From contig JANPWX010000619.1 in the NCBI GenBank assembly GCA_024734555.1, positions 3,098,666 to 3,162,665 on the forward strand: a DNA stretch of 64,000 nt, in the 5' to 3' direction. The notes beneath the pieces were generated by a model, which was not told where the DNA came from, made no database searches, and saw only the letters and a list, made by a program, of their open reading frames with translations. Positions 22,923 to 36,095 of this stretch are shown piece after piece. Source of the stretch: Trochalopteron elliotii (Eukaryota > Chordata > Aves > Passeriformes > Leiothrichidae). A program made the position numbers and the translations under genes. Position 1 is the stretch's first letter. The number at the start of each line of letters is the position of its first letter.

Positions 22923-23929
22923 AGGGAAACATGGGTCCAGTGATTCTGGAACAGATCTTGGTTGTTTTAGACATTTTAGTGCTTTACTTGAATCATAGCA
23001 GAACTGAAACTGTTTTCTTCCCTCCTAGTTCATCCAATATCTTCTAATCTATCTTCAGTCCTCACTGCCCCACTAAAAGCTCACATGACTTCTGCTTGAC
23101 CAAATCCTGAAAAACTGTATTATTGCCCTTTTTATGCCATTAGCAATTGCCTCCTCCTTCAGCTCCAGCAGCTGTCATTTACCTAAGTCTCTAGTAATTC
23201 ACATGAAGAATTGTTCTCAGATAGACTTTTCATTGAGGTCTCACCAAGTTTTGTGTCAGTCCCTTTTGCTTCTCTCTCACAGGCAGGTGTTCTCCTGACA
23301 GACATTAAAGGTACTCCCACCACAGCTGCCTGCAAGCTGCCGTGGCTCATAACGCTGGGAAGGAGTGAGTCACAGTGTCACCAAAAAGCAGCTGACATAC
23401 AAACGCCTTCTAAGCAGTACGTGGTCGTTGTCTGAAGGAATAAAACAAACCAACCAATCAAAACAAACAATCCCTCCACCCCTGCTTTCTGTAGAATCTT
23501 ACAATTGATTAATGTCTTGGCAACAACAAACAACATTTGGAGATTCCTCTGTTTTCATTGAGGTAAATAACAAAATGCACTGAGAGTAATGGTTTTAAAT
23601 CAGGGTCTTACAGAAGGTATCTCTTTGCTCAGTGCAAAACAGGGAATATTTCTCCCCAAAACATAAAACCTTAAATAAAATCTCATGTAACAAAACAGTG
23701 ATTTTAACTCTGAATTGTTTTCCAATATCTGGCTATAAAGACATATAGTCACTAGTGTTGCATTCTTAAATTGAAGTTAAAAAAAGATAGATAAAGAAGT
23801 AATATCTAAATGGGTATCAGTGGAAAATGGGATTATTTAAGGAGACTCATCTCCTAGGTGAATAAAAATAAGATATTCAGGTAATTTTCAAAATGCAAAG
23901 CTATCTTATACAATGGAGACAGCTGAAAA
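22923..23929. other. Gene-free DNA
   Basis: No gene or repeat family seen. Confidence 0.65.
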
Positions 23930-24085
23930 GTACCATTTGCTAGCCTGCAGAGAATGATTTGTAGTCATCAGGATCCTGCAGGTAATTGAGGATATCTGCA
24001 TCAGCATATTCTGCATTATTGCAAGAATATTATTGTAATGAAGCGGTGCGAATATATGACTGTAATTGCCCTCTAGTGCACAGCC
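23930..24085. promoter_or_regulatory. Candidate conserved element with homeodomain cores and a CTCF-like site
   Basis: Within about 120 bp there are several ATTA/TAAT-type sites (GGTAATTGAGG, GCATTATTGC, TTGTAATGAA, TGTAATTGCC). They are followed by TTGCCCTCTAGTGCA (24066-24080), which read in reverse fits the CTCF core CACTAGAGGGC well. Function is inferred. Confidence 0.35.
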
Positions 24086-27000
24086 CTGGAACTGATCCCA
24101 GCTGTGGCATAGGTCTGCACTGCTCATGAAAGGAAAAAGATCCTGAAAAAAGTCTGAGATGGGGGGAGACAAACCCAAACCCTAGCATCGTCAGGAAGTT
24201 CTGAGTACCCATGGATGTGATACGGGAGGGAATCCAGCCAGTGCACCAAAACCATCCTGTTGTCTGAACCAACACATGATAAGTGGAGATGACAGGCTTC
24301 AAAACCTCAGGGCTCCTCCAAACCCAAATGCTAACACAGACATGGCCATTAGGAGCCTAGATAACCATGGGCCTCTTGTTCTGCATCACTTCCAGCTGTT
24401 TGCACAGGATCATGTTTCATGGGAGGCTCAGGGTGCAGTTCCATAACACTTTAATAAAATCTGATAAAATTTGTTAGTGCTGACAAAAAAATTAAATGTT
24501 CTGCAAGTGCTGATTCTTTCCTCAGATGGGCAAGAGAACAAGTCCTGTATTCCACAGGCAAATCACAAGCAATATTCTCTCTGTGCTAATAAGCAAACCT
24601 TGAACCGAAGTTCACAAGGGAGTTCATTCCACCAGACTCCATGTTGGATATTTTCTTTACTTCTCACCATGTAAAATTTAATGACATTGTAGAGTGCAAT
24701 ATCTTGATTCTTTATGTGGATGAATTATTTGACAATTTGTCTAGTTCACATATGTGTCTCATTAGCAGTTTGTTCACAGATATGAGCCTTCTGCTGATTC
24801 TGTTACTGTATCTAGTGTTCTAGTTAATGTGTTTCACTGCACTTCCATGTAACAACCTGGGTTCAAATTGTTAAATACTGTTAAGGTCTTTTCAGTACAG
24901 GATGATGTCTGGAATCCTTTTAATCAGTGATAAAATTCCTAAGGAATTTCACAGAATTTTGGCCATATCAGTTTCTGCGTATGGCATGCCTTCACAATTT
25001 GCCCTTGACCTCATCAAAAAAGACCTCATCAAAGTTTTAAATCTGCCAAAGCTGTGTCTGAGGTTTGTATTCTTAAGATCTACATATTTTCCAGTCGTCA
25101 GCTTAAAAGAGAAAAGTCAATTTCTGCAGATAATTTTCCTGTTTTTCTCAACATTGTCCTTCCTTTTAGAAATAAAAAATACATTTTCAGCACTGTAGAC
25201 CTTTTTCACAATAGCGTCTAAGAAATGGCCTCTGTGACCAGACACTTGCAGCAAAACTGTGTTGCTACATTTAAATTGCCAAGACTCAGTAGACAGCAAG
25301 TTAATAGAGTTCTATTATAGTTGTGATACATGAATTCTGCATTGTTATGGTAATGACATTTTTCTTTCTTCCCTTTGAACTAGCAGAGTAAATACAAAGA
25401 GTATCACATTGGTCTTGGAATGGTAACCTCTTTGCCTTCACTCTGCATAACTGCAGAAGAAATCAGAATTGCATATGAAAAAATTAAAATGTCATATAGC
25501 TCATTCAGTGTTCCTGCTAACTTAACAAAGGTCAAAGTTAACCAAAGCATCTGTAAGAATTAACTTCAAAATACGTGAAGGGAAGTATAAACAATACTTT
25601 ACCTGCCCACCAGCCATGACATCCAGAAAGCTGGTCTAGTTCAAAGATGGCCTTGGGGCAGGATCTAGATCAGCACAACTGTGCTCTGAAAGCATCATGG
25701 TGTTTTACAGTGGTAGTAAAAATATAATATTGTTTCTTCGTATAGTCATCATAAAATATTACAGCTGACCAGATGGTGGAGCAATTACATTTCCATAGTT
25801 CTAAATGGCTATTTAGCTTATCCACTCATGAACTGTTAATTAAAACTGGAAAAGATTTAATTTACCTTCAAAGAGAGGCCATAACTTTAGAGGAAATGCT
25901 TAAACAAAGACTCAAAAATGTTAATAAATCAGAGATCCATTTCCTTCACCTCCCCACATAAACTAATAATCAGCAAACAAAAAAGGCTTTGACAATAGAC
26001 CAGTGACATAAACAGATGAAAGGTAGGAAACTCAGGGAGCCGAAGTGTGCTGAGACCACGTGTGCAATGCATCAGTTGTTTGCTGCAAAAGATCTGAACC
26101 CCTCCAGCTGTGTGGGCGAACGCATGCTGCACTGAGGATCCCTCACAGACACATAGAGAGATGGGCTGCTGGGTGAAAGCAACCCCCTCGTCCAGAACTA
26201 GAGAGTACTGGCACAACACCCTGTGTGTCAGGTCTTATTTGTCTTAATTCAGCTGCAACACAGACAGTTTGTGGGTTCAGCTCTATGCAATAGCTAATCA
26301 ATGTGCTATTAAATTCTCTTTCAAGCTAGGGTTTAATTTAGCCAAACAGATATGCAATTCAAAATCCTTGCCTATTAGGGTAATGATATATTCTTGTTTT
26401 GTTGTAACGTGAATTTTGTGTTATTGTCTTGATACAGGTACACTAGAGCTAATTCATTAATAAACAAAGCAGTCTTAGGGCTGAAGTGAAGAAGGTGGGG
26501 AAGCTTTTAAGGAAGAAGCAATATCTTTTATTGGATAATCTAAGTTTAATGGAAAACAAACAGAAAATATTTCTTTACTACTAAAACAGACAAGAGCAGA
26601 AAAGGGTTTAATGTAGCTTAATGCATTTTCTTTAAATCTCTCTCTTCAGTTAATTCAGCTTTCCTGAGTCTCTCTCTGTAGGTTTACCTAAGGCTTCTGA
26701 TGGCAGAACTGTCAAGTTCCCGCCCAGTCCCCAGAGAAGGTATCTGAGTCTCAGCCCCTCTGCAGTATTCCTGCTTTGAAGGGGTAAAACTCAAAGATGG
26801 TTCCCCACCACCTCCACCCCACAGCCACTGTGTGCCCTGTGGTTCCAGAGGGGAAGTAGAATGTAGATACTCGCTGCTGTAGTCTGTGCTGTGCCCTCTG
26901 TCCCTTTTCCCCTCTCCTGGTGAATCATGATCCTATTTCTGCTGAAGAGCTGTAACTGCCCTAAGCTTGTTTGGGCTTCTCTCTGCCCATGGATCAGGAA

Positions 27001-30000
27001 AGCTTTTATTGTCCATTAGGTTAAAAATACCCAAAGCCTGAACAAGAAAATGGAAAGAAAAAAGAAATGAGGAAGGGACATGTATGTCTCACCCACCGTA
27101 CAATGACTTCAGACACCAGAAGAGCTCCGTAGATAACATGTCCTTGATAACCTAGGTTTGTTGAGACAAAGAAAACTTCAATAATTGGAGTTTGAGATGT
27201 CATTTGAAAACAGCATACTAAATGATTTTATAATTTACCTACAGGGATTGGTTGTTCAATACACGTTGTTGATGATTCCTATTAATTTGATTTGTCAGTT
27301 ATTTTTAAGTCTTCCTCCTGTTAAATGTAAAATATTTGTGAGAGCTACAGAAGGGACCCAGACACACCCCACTATAGCTGCAACATTGATGTTTAGGAGG
27401 AATCATCCAAGTTTGTAATTAACACTTTTTCAAAGGATTTCTGAAATGTCTCAAAAGTACCCTACGACAGTGCTTTAAATATACGTGAAATTATATGTTA
27501 GAAATTATATTCAAGTATATTCCTATTAATTATGGGATATCTATAACTTAAATTCTCTCTTATAAAGACCACCCTTTAAGTCTTGTCCCCTCTTTCCAAT
27601 GGGAAGCTCACAACTTCATGCCTGGCCTCCCTGAGGTCTTTGCTGCACCATCACTCTCACTTACGGAGCACCCTTCCTGTGCCTGGCTGGAGAGGAGATG
27701 GCAGCATGGCTTTCTAAGTCCAGTGAGAAAGAACACTGCTCTCTCAAAGGATAGGCAAAGTACTTGACTCCCTGGGATATCTTCAGGGCAGTCATTGTAA
27801 GAAAATAAAATGGCAAAGGATCAGGTAAAGCGACTTGTTTTTATCCTTGCTGTGGCAATTTCTGAATTCAAACCCAGAGGAAGAGCTCCTCTTCACAGTT
27901 CCTGGCTTCTCAGCTAGAACCTCACTAAGGTTATTTCCTTATTTCCTCAGACTTTCTTTGTCATTTCCAGGGTCCTGCATCCCTTCCTTTTAGTGCTGTG
28001 ACTGTTTTATAAAAGCGTCTCAGGTAGCTTAAACTCTGCTGTGGATGGCACTACAAGCATGTAGTGGATCAAGCACCCACATTCATATCCAAAGTCCTGG
28101 ACAGTCTTGTACAGCCTGTCCTTAATCTGTTTTTTACCTCCATGGCTTCACTCCCCCATTCATGAAAGCTAGCACATAATGTAGATATGAAGAACTAAAC
28201 TCCTTAAAAGCATTAGATTTCATTTTCAATGAAAAATAAGGGACAAAACTAGAACTAGCTGGTGCCTCTTTTTTTGAGCCCTGTCTGTAATACTCCATTA
28301 AAAGAAAAGAGAGTCTGAGCTCCAAAAGAAAAGCCAGCTCAAGCCTTGACACCAAGAAAGGACAAGTGATTTGGTTTCTGTTTTTAACACTTTGTTTATA
28401 GTGACGAACAAGTGTATTTGGTCTAGCTGTTTATTACAGAAAATGCATCTTTAAGTGGGAACTATACAAAACATACTAGTGCTCAAAAATCCCAAATTTA
28501 GGAGAACTATAGTTAGCATTGGGCAGAAACACTTCAGGACACCAATTGCAGGTATCAGTCTCACTTTTCTTCATCCAAATTACTTCACGGTGAATCACTT
28601 CAGGAAGACTTTTATAGACTTTTTTTCAGTAGTTTTTGCTTTTATTTGGCATTTAGTGAAGTAGGGTATCCACATGACTGTGTGTGCTTTGAAGAGAACA
28701 ACTGAAACCACTGTAGCGAGAGAGTCTGTGGGTATGACCTTTAGCAATATGTTAACAGTTCCACTTGCAGACTATTTGCAGGAATCAGTTTTCCTTTCCT
28801 TCACTTCAAAGCTGGATGCTGAATAATATGACTCTTCAATTCTTCTGACTGGTTTTTCTGTTCATTGGAGATTGACTCATTTCCTGTATTTGAATAAGAC
28901 GGTAAAAGTGGATATAAAATATTCTTTTGCAATTGTAATCAGAATAGCTCTCAGTGCTGATATTAATAGTGAATTCTAAGACTCTGCCTGATAGCAGCTG
29001 AGTTTATGGTTTCATGGGCTAGATTCTGCTCTCATTTGTTTAATTGTAAACTCAGAGTAACTCCCAGAGATCAAAAGAGTGAATTTCTGCAAAGACACCA
29101 GAGGTCTGCCTCTTGCTGTGTTTCTTCAGTGGTGGTGGGGAGTGAGTGACATCATCAGTCTGGATATATGAATTGTTGCATAGATGAATCAGACATTCTC
29201 TAAATTGAAACTTCTGCCTTTTGGAATAGTTTATATGAAGAGATCCATTACTTGACTGCTCTTCTGACTCAGGTAGACCTTATTTAAACTCTATCACCTC
29301 TAACAGCTTTTACCTGTCATCTTTTGCACTGTAGTCTATACAGTGTTCTCCAAAACACTGAAGCATGAAAACTTGCAGAATTCAGAACAGAGGTAAGAAA
29401 ACAGCAGGAAGAAATAGGTATCTTTTATCAGTGTGGCATGCGGCCCTTGGTACTTTTAAAGAGAAGCTGTTGAGCAAGAGCTCTTTTGGAATGCAGTTTG
29501 TCTGTTAATTCTTGATTTTGCTAGCTGCTCTGTTGCTTCAGACTTTGCAGAAGTGTGTTCATATCAATGTGTGCATGTTTGAAGAAGTGTGGGAGTATCT
29601 GACACTGAATCATGTTTTGCTGGTTTGACTTCAGAGGCTGAACTGCAGAGTATAATTGAGATTTGTCTCTTTTATTAGTTCTGGTCAGAGCTGCTCCTTT
29701 GGCACACCTGCCCTTAGTGTACAGGAGAAAAAATCAAGCCAATAACACATTGGAATTTCACGATCATTCCATGCCAGTTGTTTTCTCTTTTGATACAAAG
29801 ATCTATCATGGCATCTTCAGCTTAAAGAAGGAAGAGAAAACAAAAGCGTGTTTGGTCTGCTCAGACCAAAGCAAGCAGAGGAGAGCAATCTCTGCCTGAA
29901 GGCTGGGCCAACCACTGCAGTGCACATTTGTAGTTACTCTTTGGTCTCAGAGAAGCTAGGCATTAAATGCAGGCCTTCAAATTTTTACATCACTGTCCCA

Positions 30001-33000
30001 GTTCTGCAACAACTCAAAGATACCTTTGGTATCTCTTTTCTGGGCTAAGGAATGTGAGTTACACTGGTGATCTGCTTGTTTTCTAGTGTGTATGTTTCCC
30101 ATCTTTCAAAGATTGCCACTTCATATTACAAACGAACCTTCTGGGAGAGACAAGGATGAAAAAACCCCCAAGTTTAACAAGTTACTAGAAATCTTATTAC
30201 TAGATTCATTAAAGCTGGCACTTAATGGCTTTAATGTTTTTAAAGTATTTTATTTTACCCAGACGTATGTTAAAAATATCATTGGTGTTTTTAAGGTTCC
30301 TAGGGATGCAAGAATGTTCTGCAAGTTCCTGTTTGGTATCAGTGGTCTGAAGGAACTACAGAAATTATGGTTTACGTGCAGTTCAGCTTCCTTCTGTACT
30401 CCTGGACATTGCAAATGAGCAGATTTGAACCACAGTTATAGTCTGTTTACTCAAGCTCAATCTGGAGGCATTGCCATGCAAAGCCTGCCTTTGTTTAACC
30501 TGGAGCTGTGACCAGATCCAAATTGTATCAGTCCTGTGCTTAGACCAACACGACGGACACAGTAATTTAGACACAGGTGTTGTGTCCAGGGTTTTTTTTG
30601 CACATTCTACCCCTGGTGTCTCCATTCCCAGTGGACTTTGGAAACCTTCATGAGGGAACAAGTTTTAGGGAAAATGGAAAAATATTCTGATTATATGGGC
30701 CAAGATTTACAAAGGTTACCTTTGATTAAGTTTTGGGCCAGACATAGATGTCAAATCATAGGAAAGACAGTTACGGGACTCAGATTCACAGAGGATCCTA
30801 CAAGATGCCAGAGAGATGACACTTTCTGTGTACTCAGTAGACCAATTACATGCCACAGTCCACTGACACTTTCTGAGAGAAAGGAGGGGAAGGGCATTTT
30901 GGTGTTGAGGTCCTGTTGGATAGTCCACAAAGGTCAGGGAAGTTCAAGGTCGTCTATTGACACACTTCAGGCAGTGTGGTGACATACCATCTTCATTCCA
31001 GCTCAGTTTCTCAGCTGAATATCTGTCTCCTGGGCCTTCTACATGATCATGAGAGTGCTTTTGGCAAGACCAATGCCAATGTGACTGCCTCAAATCCTCA
31101 GCCCAGTGCTGGGCTCACTGCCTGCTCTTGCAGCCCTAACAGCCACCATTCATCTGGCTGAGGGCCCTGCTCCTTTTTGGGAGGAATTCTGCCTGGAACA
31201 ATGAGTATGCACAACACATGCCAAATAATAATGAGCTACTTGATTACCTAAATGGAACTGTGGGAAGCAGGGCTGATGGACCTAGCTGAATGCCAGATCG
31301 TTATTAAAGCTGGGTTTAAAAATGACACCATTTCAGTGTGTCATCTCTTGGCAAACTGCCTGCTCAGACGACCCTTGCAAGAGATCTCACTGGGGGCTGC
31401 TGTAGATTGGAGAGCTGTCAATTCATGTGAGGAGGTCTACAAGGCAGAACTATTTTATTAATGGAGTGTTTGGCTCTTTTGGAGGCTGTGGGAGAACGAG
31501 GAGGCTTCGCCAGTGCTCTTCTCACCTTGTGTGAGACAGGGCAATTGGAATTGGTCCAATGCCTGCAGGAGCTTGTAATCATGGCAGAGAACAGTTAACG
31601 TGATGCTTTTCAATGTGTATTGAGGGGATGGGGAATTTCTTGCCCTAAAAGAAAATACTATTATTTGTTTTTTGGGTATCTTATCTAGATATCAAATAAA
31701 ACTTAATTCAGGAAAAATTTGCATGCTAAAATAGTTTTGGCACATACAACAAAATGCACCGATGGACATCATCTTACATGGAGCAAATCAGGTGCAGTCA
31801 TTTTTTAATGATGTTTGTCTCCTTTGGTCTTGACTGTGAATGCAGTTATATTTCCAAATATGTACTTGCTGATGCTTTCATTTCTTCAGTGCTGATGACA
31901 TAAAAGATCTTTGCACTGGGTATGCTGTTTGCTGAGGAAAATTCCACTTGAACTCCAGAGGAATCCGAAGAATTCTGACAGAAAGTTTGAGGGGGCAGGA
32001 TTTTACTTTGCACTCTCTCTTGACTTCAGTATGCTCCCTTTGAAAACAGCCATAAAGCTAACATTGATTTAAATGGATGTGTAAGTAAATTGATCCTGGT
32101 TGTTTTGGGAAGCCCTGCCCTGAAAATCCTGAGTTATCAGAACTATTGATTTTATTTCTACTCTTACATTGTGCCTTAAAATTCAAAAAGAAAAACCTGC
32201 CTTCTTAGATTCTCATTATTATGAATTAAACTAATTTATTATAATCTTTTAAAATGAACAATGTTGCTTTCCTTAGATTTGTAAAGACTGGAGAAAGTAA
32301 TGCTTTCAAGAGATTGCACCCAGCAAAAAGAAAGGAAACACTGTGCTAGTGTTGAAATAACTTTTTAAAACATTTTGGAACAGGTCTTGATAGTTAATTT
32401 TATGTGCATTTTAAGCAGCAGTACATAAATAGACACCACATTAGTTTAACATAAAATTTTGAATTAAATGTTTAAATTATTTAAGTACATAATTTTTACC
32501 CAATAAAATGTTTCTGCCTGAAATTTCAGCTGTTGGATAAGTAAAAAAAAATTTGCCATCTGTTTGAATTGCATTTTGGAATTTTATGAAAAATAGAAAA
32601 TTATGTTCCTAATAGTTGCAGTATGTGGGAGATGTTTTGCTTAGCGTTGCAGAATGAAAGAGTTATTATATTTGCAGAGCTGTGCTCCAACAGGTTTTGT
32701 TATAACATGATTGAATGCAAGTTATTTTCGCCCTGTGGAAGAAGGAATGTTGCTCTTGTTTTTAAGGAAGGGACATGCATTTTGGAGAAAAGGGTTGATA
32801 TAATTGGAGCTAAAATAATTGAGCTCCTAGTGAGGGAGTTCACAGCTGGGAAGTTTTTGGATGGATCGATGGGGAAAAAACAAGTAGAAGGTGGAGCCCT
32901 GATGTTAAGAATTAGTGACATTGCTACTGAAAGAAGAGGGGGGTTTTGTCTATTTGCCCTTGAAAAAGAGCCTGAAGTTGAAAGGAGTTACAAGAAAAAA

Positions 33001-33949
33001 TCTGTGAAATCTGTCTGTCTACATTAAGAAAGTCTGTCTAATGTAAGAGCGTAAAGAGGTACCATCTTTTCCAGTTTACCAGAAGAAGATGAAAACCAGG
33101 CATGACTATGATCTGTAATCTCCACAGAGAAATGATTTCTGATAGCCCAGGGCCCTTGAACTTCGCCCACCAAGACACAAGTAGCCAGAAAATATTTAGG
33201 CTAAAAAAAAGGTGGTTTTATGATAATGTTAATTAACTTTCAGAACGACTTGTCAAAAGACAGAGTAGATTTTCTGTAATGTGAAATCTCTAAACAAGAG
33301 ATTCTCTAAAACAATCCACAGGAATTACCAGCTGGACACCTCTGTCCAGTATCACACACAGCATGGGTTAAGATAGTCCCTTTTGGCTGTAGATCTGTGC
33401 ATGTATATTTTAGATAGAGGTGGCAAAAAAAGAGGAGGACAGAAAGACACAGAAGTTAATAGTAGAATTATCTGATTACTGCAGATTTCATGCTTTAATA
33501 TTCAGTCTTTAATTATGTTCTTTCAGAACCAATCTTTAAAAGGCTCAAGCCTTTAAAAATAAACTAAATCAAAAGATAATGTAGCTGAAGGGATCTGCCA
33601 TAAGATAGATTTTGTACAAAAGGCACAGCCACAAGCGCTGGGGCTGGGGATGGAAAGTGGAGAATTTGTGAATTAGGATTGGGCAGCCAATCTGCTTATC
33701 TTTGCTGGGTTTTTTTTAATCTATAGATTCCAAAGGGAATGGATTATATTTATATAGACATATAGAAAGAGGCTTTTCTCTAAACAACTCCTAATGCAGG
33801 TGAAAACCATGTATTGATTACTTAAAGAAAGTTAAAATAAAAGCAATTTTCCCCCCATTTCCACACATTGCAGCTTTTGGCCTATCCACTCATAGCTAAA
33901 AAAGCATTCTTTCCTGATAATCAAGCTTCAGCTGTCTGAATTTCAGGCC
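24086..33949. other. Long gene-free stretch
   Basis: About 10 kb without a supported gene, RNA gene or transposon. GC-richer patches lie near 26.7-26.95 kb and 27.6-27.75 kb, and an open frame of 134 codons at 32623-33027 resembles no known family. Otherwise unique AT-rich sequence. Confidence 0.6.
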
Positions 33950-34240
33950 GAGCCTCTCATCTTGAGCTTTGCTGAAGAGCTTCTTTAATTAACCATTATA
34001 CCACAGATGTTATTGATTTTTTTTTTATTTTTTTTTCAAATCTGGTTGAAACATCATTGTGCTGGATCGTCGCCAAGACGAAGGCCTGAATTTTTTGTGC
34101 ACTGCTTTTACTCCTTCTGCATACCTTATTAGTCTCCACGTCTGTAAAGTGCAACCCTTAGTATTGACTCAGAAAATATCATTGATTTTTAGCCTTGCAG
34201 CCGTGATATAAGGGCTCCTAATTTGGAATGTGGAAACCAG
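33950..34240. promoter_or_regulatory. Candidate conserved non-coding element
   Basis: Complex sequence interrupted by T-runs at about 34016-34036. It carries a short inverted repeat TCGTC-GCCAA-GACGA and AT-core sites (CTTTAATTAACC, CTTATTAGTC, CTCCTAATTTGG). Suggested by texture only. Confidence 0.25.
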
Positions 34241-35709
34241 AGTTCAGCGAGAAGCTATATTACTGTACACTTCCTACAAGTAAGATCTTTCACTCTCTTT
34301 ACCTTTTTTTGCCAGACTTTTGATGCTGCTTAAAGTTCTTGGAATTGTTTTTTTTTTTTCGAGAATTAGAGCAACATTTCCAAGATATGTGCTAACATGT
34401 GTATAAATAAACAAATGTTTATATATATTAAAAAAAGAGAAAATACTAAATGAAAGATCTGATCTGTAAAGATTCTGGTCACTACACTTTGCAATGAATT
34501 CAGCCAGGTTGTGGCAGCTGAGTTCCTTTCCAAACCTGTTTGCTCACCTTTAGCAGCATAATTCTGTGAGAGAAGTTTTGTTGCCCAGATTTCAATATTT
34601 TGGTGGCATTGTTTTAAATTACTTTAAGTGACTGTATTTTTTTCTTTTACTCTGTCATTAGGATACTCATGTCAGTTATTACAACTGTAACATCTTTGGT
34701 CAATCTAATACTTGAATTTCAGGACTCAGTTAAATCTTTGCTGGGGGGAAGGGTTTATGCTTTCGCTTGAGGGAGAAGCTATGTCCAAGCCTTGAGTAAT
34801 CTCAGCCTTCCTAACAACAGCACATTCCTTTCAAAAGACGTCTTCCTCTGACGGTGAATTCAAGAACTAAAAGTACGACAATAGGTTCCTAAATTCTGAT
34901 AAGATTTCTCTGAGTTTAGTGATACGTTATTTAAACATAATTTGAAGCTTTTAAAATACTGTAATGGCACCTCTTGACCTTTCCAAAATCACATGGAGTG
35001 AGAGATGGTGAAAAATGTTTATTTACTCTGCAGTAGAGGCTAAATCCCTGTTCCTTCTTAGAACCGGTAGTTCTTTTATACTGTGTAACTCATGCATGGC
35101 ACTTCCATTCTTCAAACAAGAGCTAGACAGTCCTACTTGAACTGCAGAAACAATGACCTGCAGTCTATCCTATGCCTGAGTGATAAACAACAATGCAGAC
35201 CTCTTGACAGGCTCTGGCATCAAGCGTGGAGTCTTGCAGCTCAACATGTCTGCTGAACAGAAGTTAGAAAAAGAAAAGATCATCTTGTAAACAATTAATT
35301 AATGTTTGTCATGAATTATCATTTTTACTTCCTTCTCAAGAGGCTCAAAGGGAATAAAAAGGCATTTTTGCAGGTGGTGGCATTCAAAGTAAGGGCAATC
35401 AAATGTTTGAGAGCAGTGGCACAGCACTTTGAGTCTCTAAGGGTGAATGGTGCTAGGATTAGAGCACAGCAGGGGGTTGAGGGTTTCAGGTGTGAAGCTT
35501 AATGTTTGTGATCAGCAAAAAAAAGTCTTGAATTTATCTAAACTGCTCTTCTGCTAACAGTACTTCTAGCACATAAATGTTCTGAAAGTGACAAGTGTTC
35601 TCATTGCTCTTCTAATGCAAACATGATCTGCATTTGAAAGATGCATCCCTTTTGCCTAAATTAGAATGTGCATCACAAAGAGCGTAAGATGATGACCCAA
35701 AAACAGTTC

Positions 35710-35712
<3 letters not shown>
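34241..35712. other. Gene-free AT-rich DNA
   Basis: No gene or repeat family seen apart from short T- and TA-runs. Confidence 0.65.

Positions 35713-35748
<36 letters not shown>
35713..35748 (+). repeat. (AC)18 microsatellite
   Basis: An uninterrupted AC dinucleotide run of 36 bp, likely polymorphic. Confidence 0.98.
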
Positions 35749-35751
<3 letters not shown>

Positions 35752-35829
35752 TTTCTTACTCTCTCGCTTTCACCTCCCCCTCAACTCCTCTTTCAATTCA
35801 AGATACAGCCACAAAAATGCAAGCTTCCA

Positions 35830-36095
35830 CTCCTTTTTACACAGCCACAAGGGCTGCCAGTCCGTCCATTATTCCGCCTGCACCGCAGGTTTGTAATTAG
35901 GATGCTTTACCACCGGTGCTTCAGTTCTTATCTAGCATCATTCACACAGAGTTTCGTGTCTTTGCAGCGCTGTGCCGAGCAGCTCAATTTTATTTCGGTC
36001 AAGCAGTTTTCAGGGATTTTATGCTGTGACATCCTAACGCATGCACACTCTTACCTCCTCCTCCTGCTCGTATTGCTGAGCACCACAGCATGATA
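35830..36095. promoter_or_regulatory. Candidate conserved non-coding element
   Basis: A CpG-containing complex stretch in AT-rich surroundings. It has homeodomain-type cores (GTCCATTATTCC, TTGTAATTAGGATG), an E-box-like ACCGGTGC, and a GCGCTGTGCC segment. The open frame crossing it does not resemble a known protein. Conservation has not been tested. Confidence 0.3.

Noticed and set aside
22583..23047. 154-codon open frame rich in Phe and Val
   Set aside because: It is a translation of the (TTTTTG)n repeat.
32623..33027. 134-codon open frame in AT-rich DNA
   Set aside because: No recognisable family or splice context. One frame of this length is within chance for a six-frame scan of 64 kb. 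I compared it with CR1 protein and saw no match.
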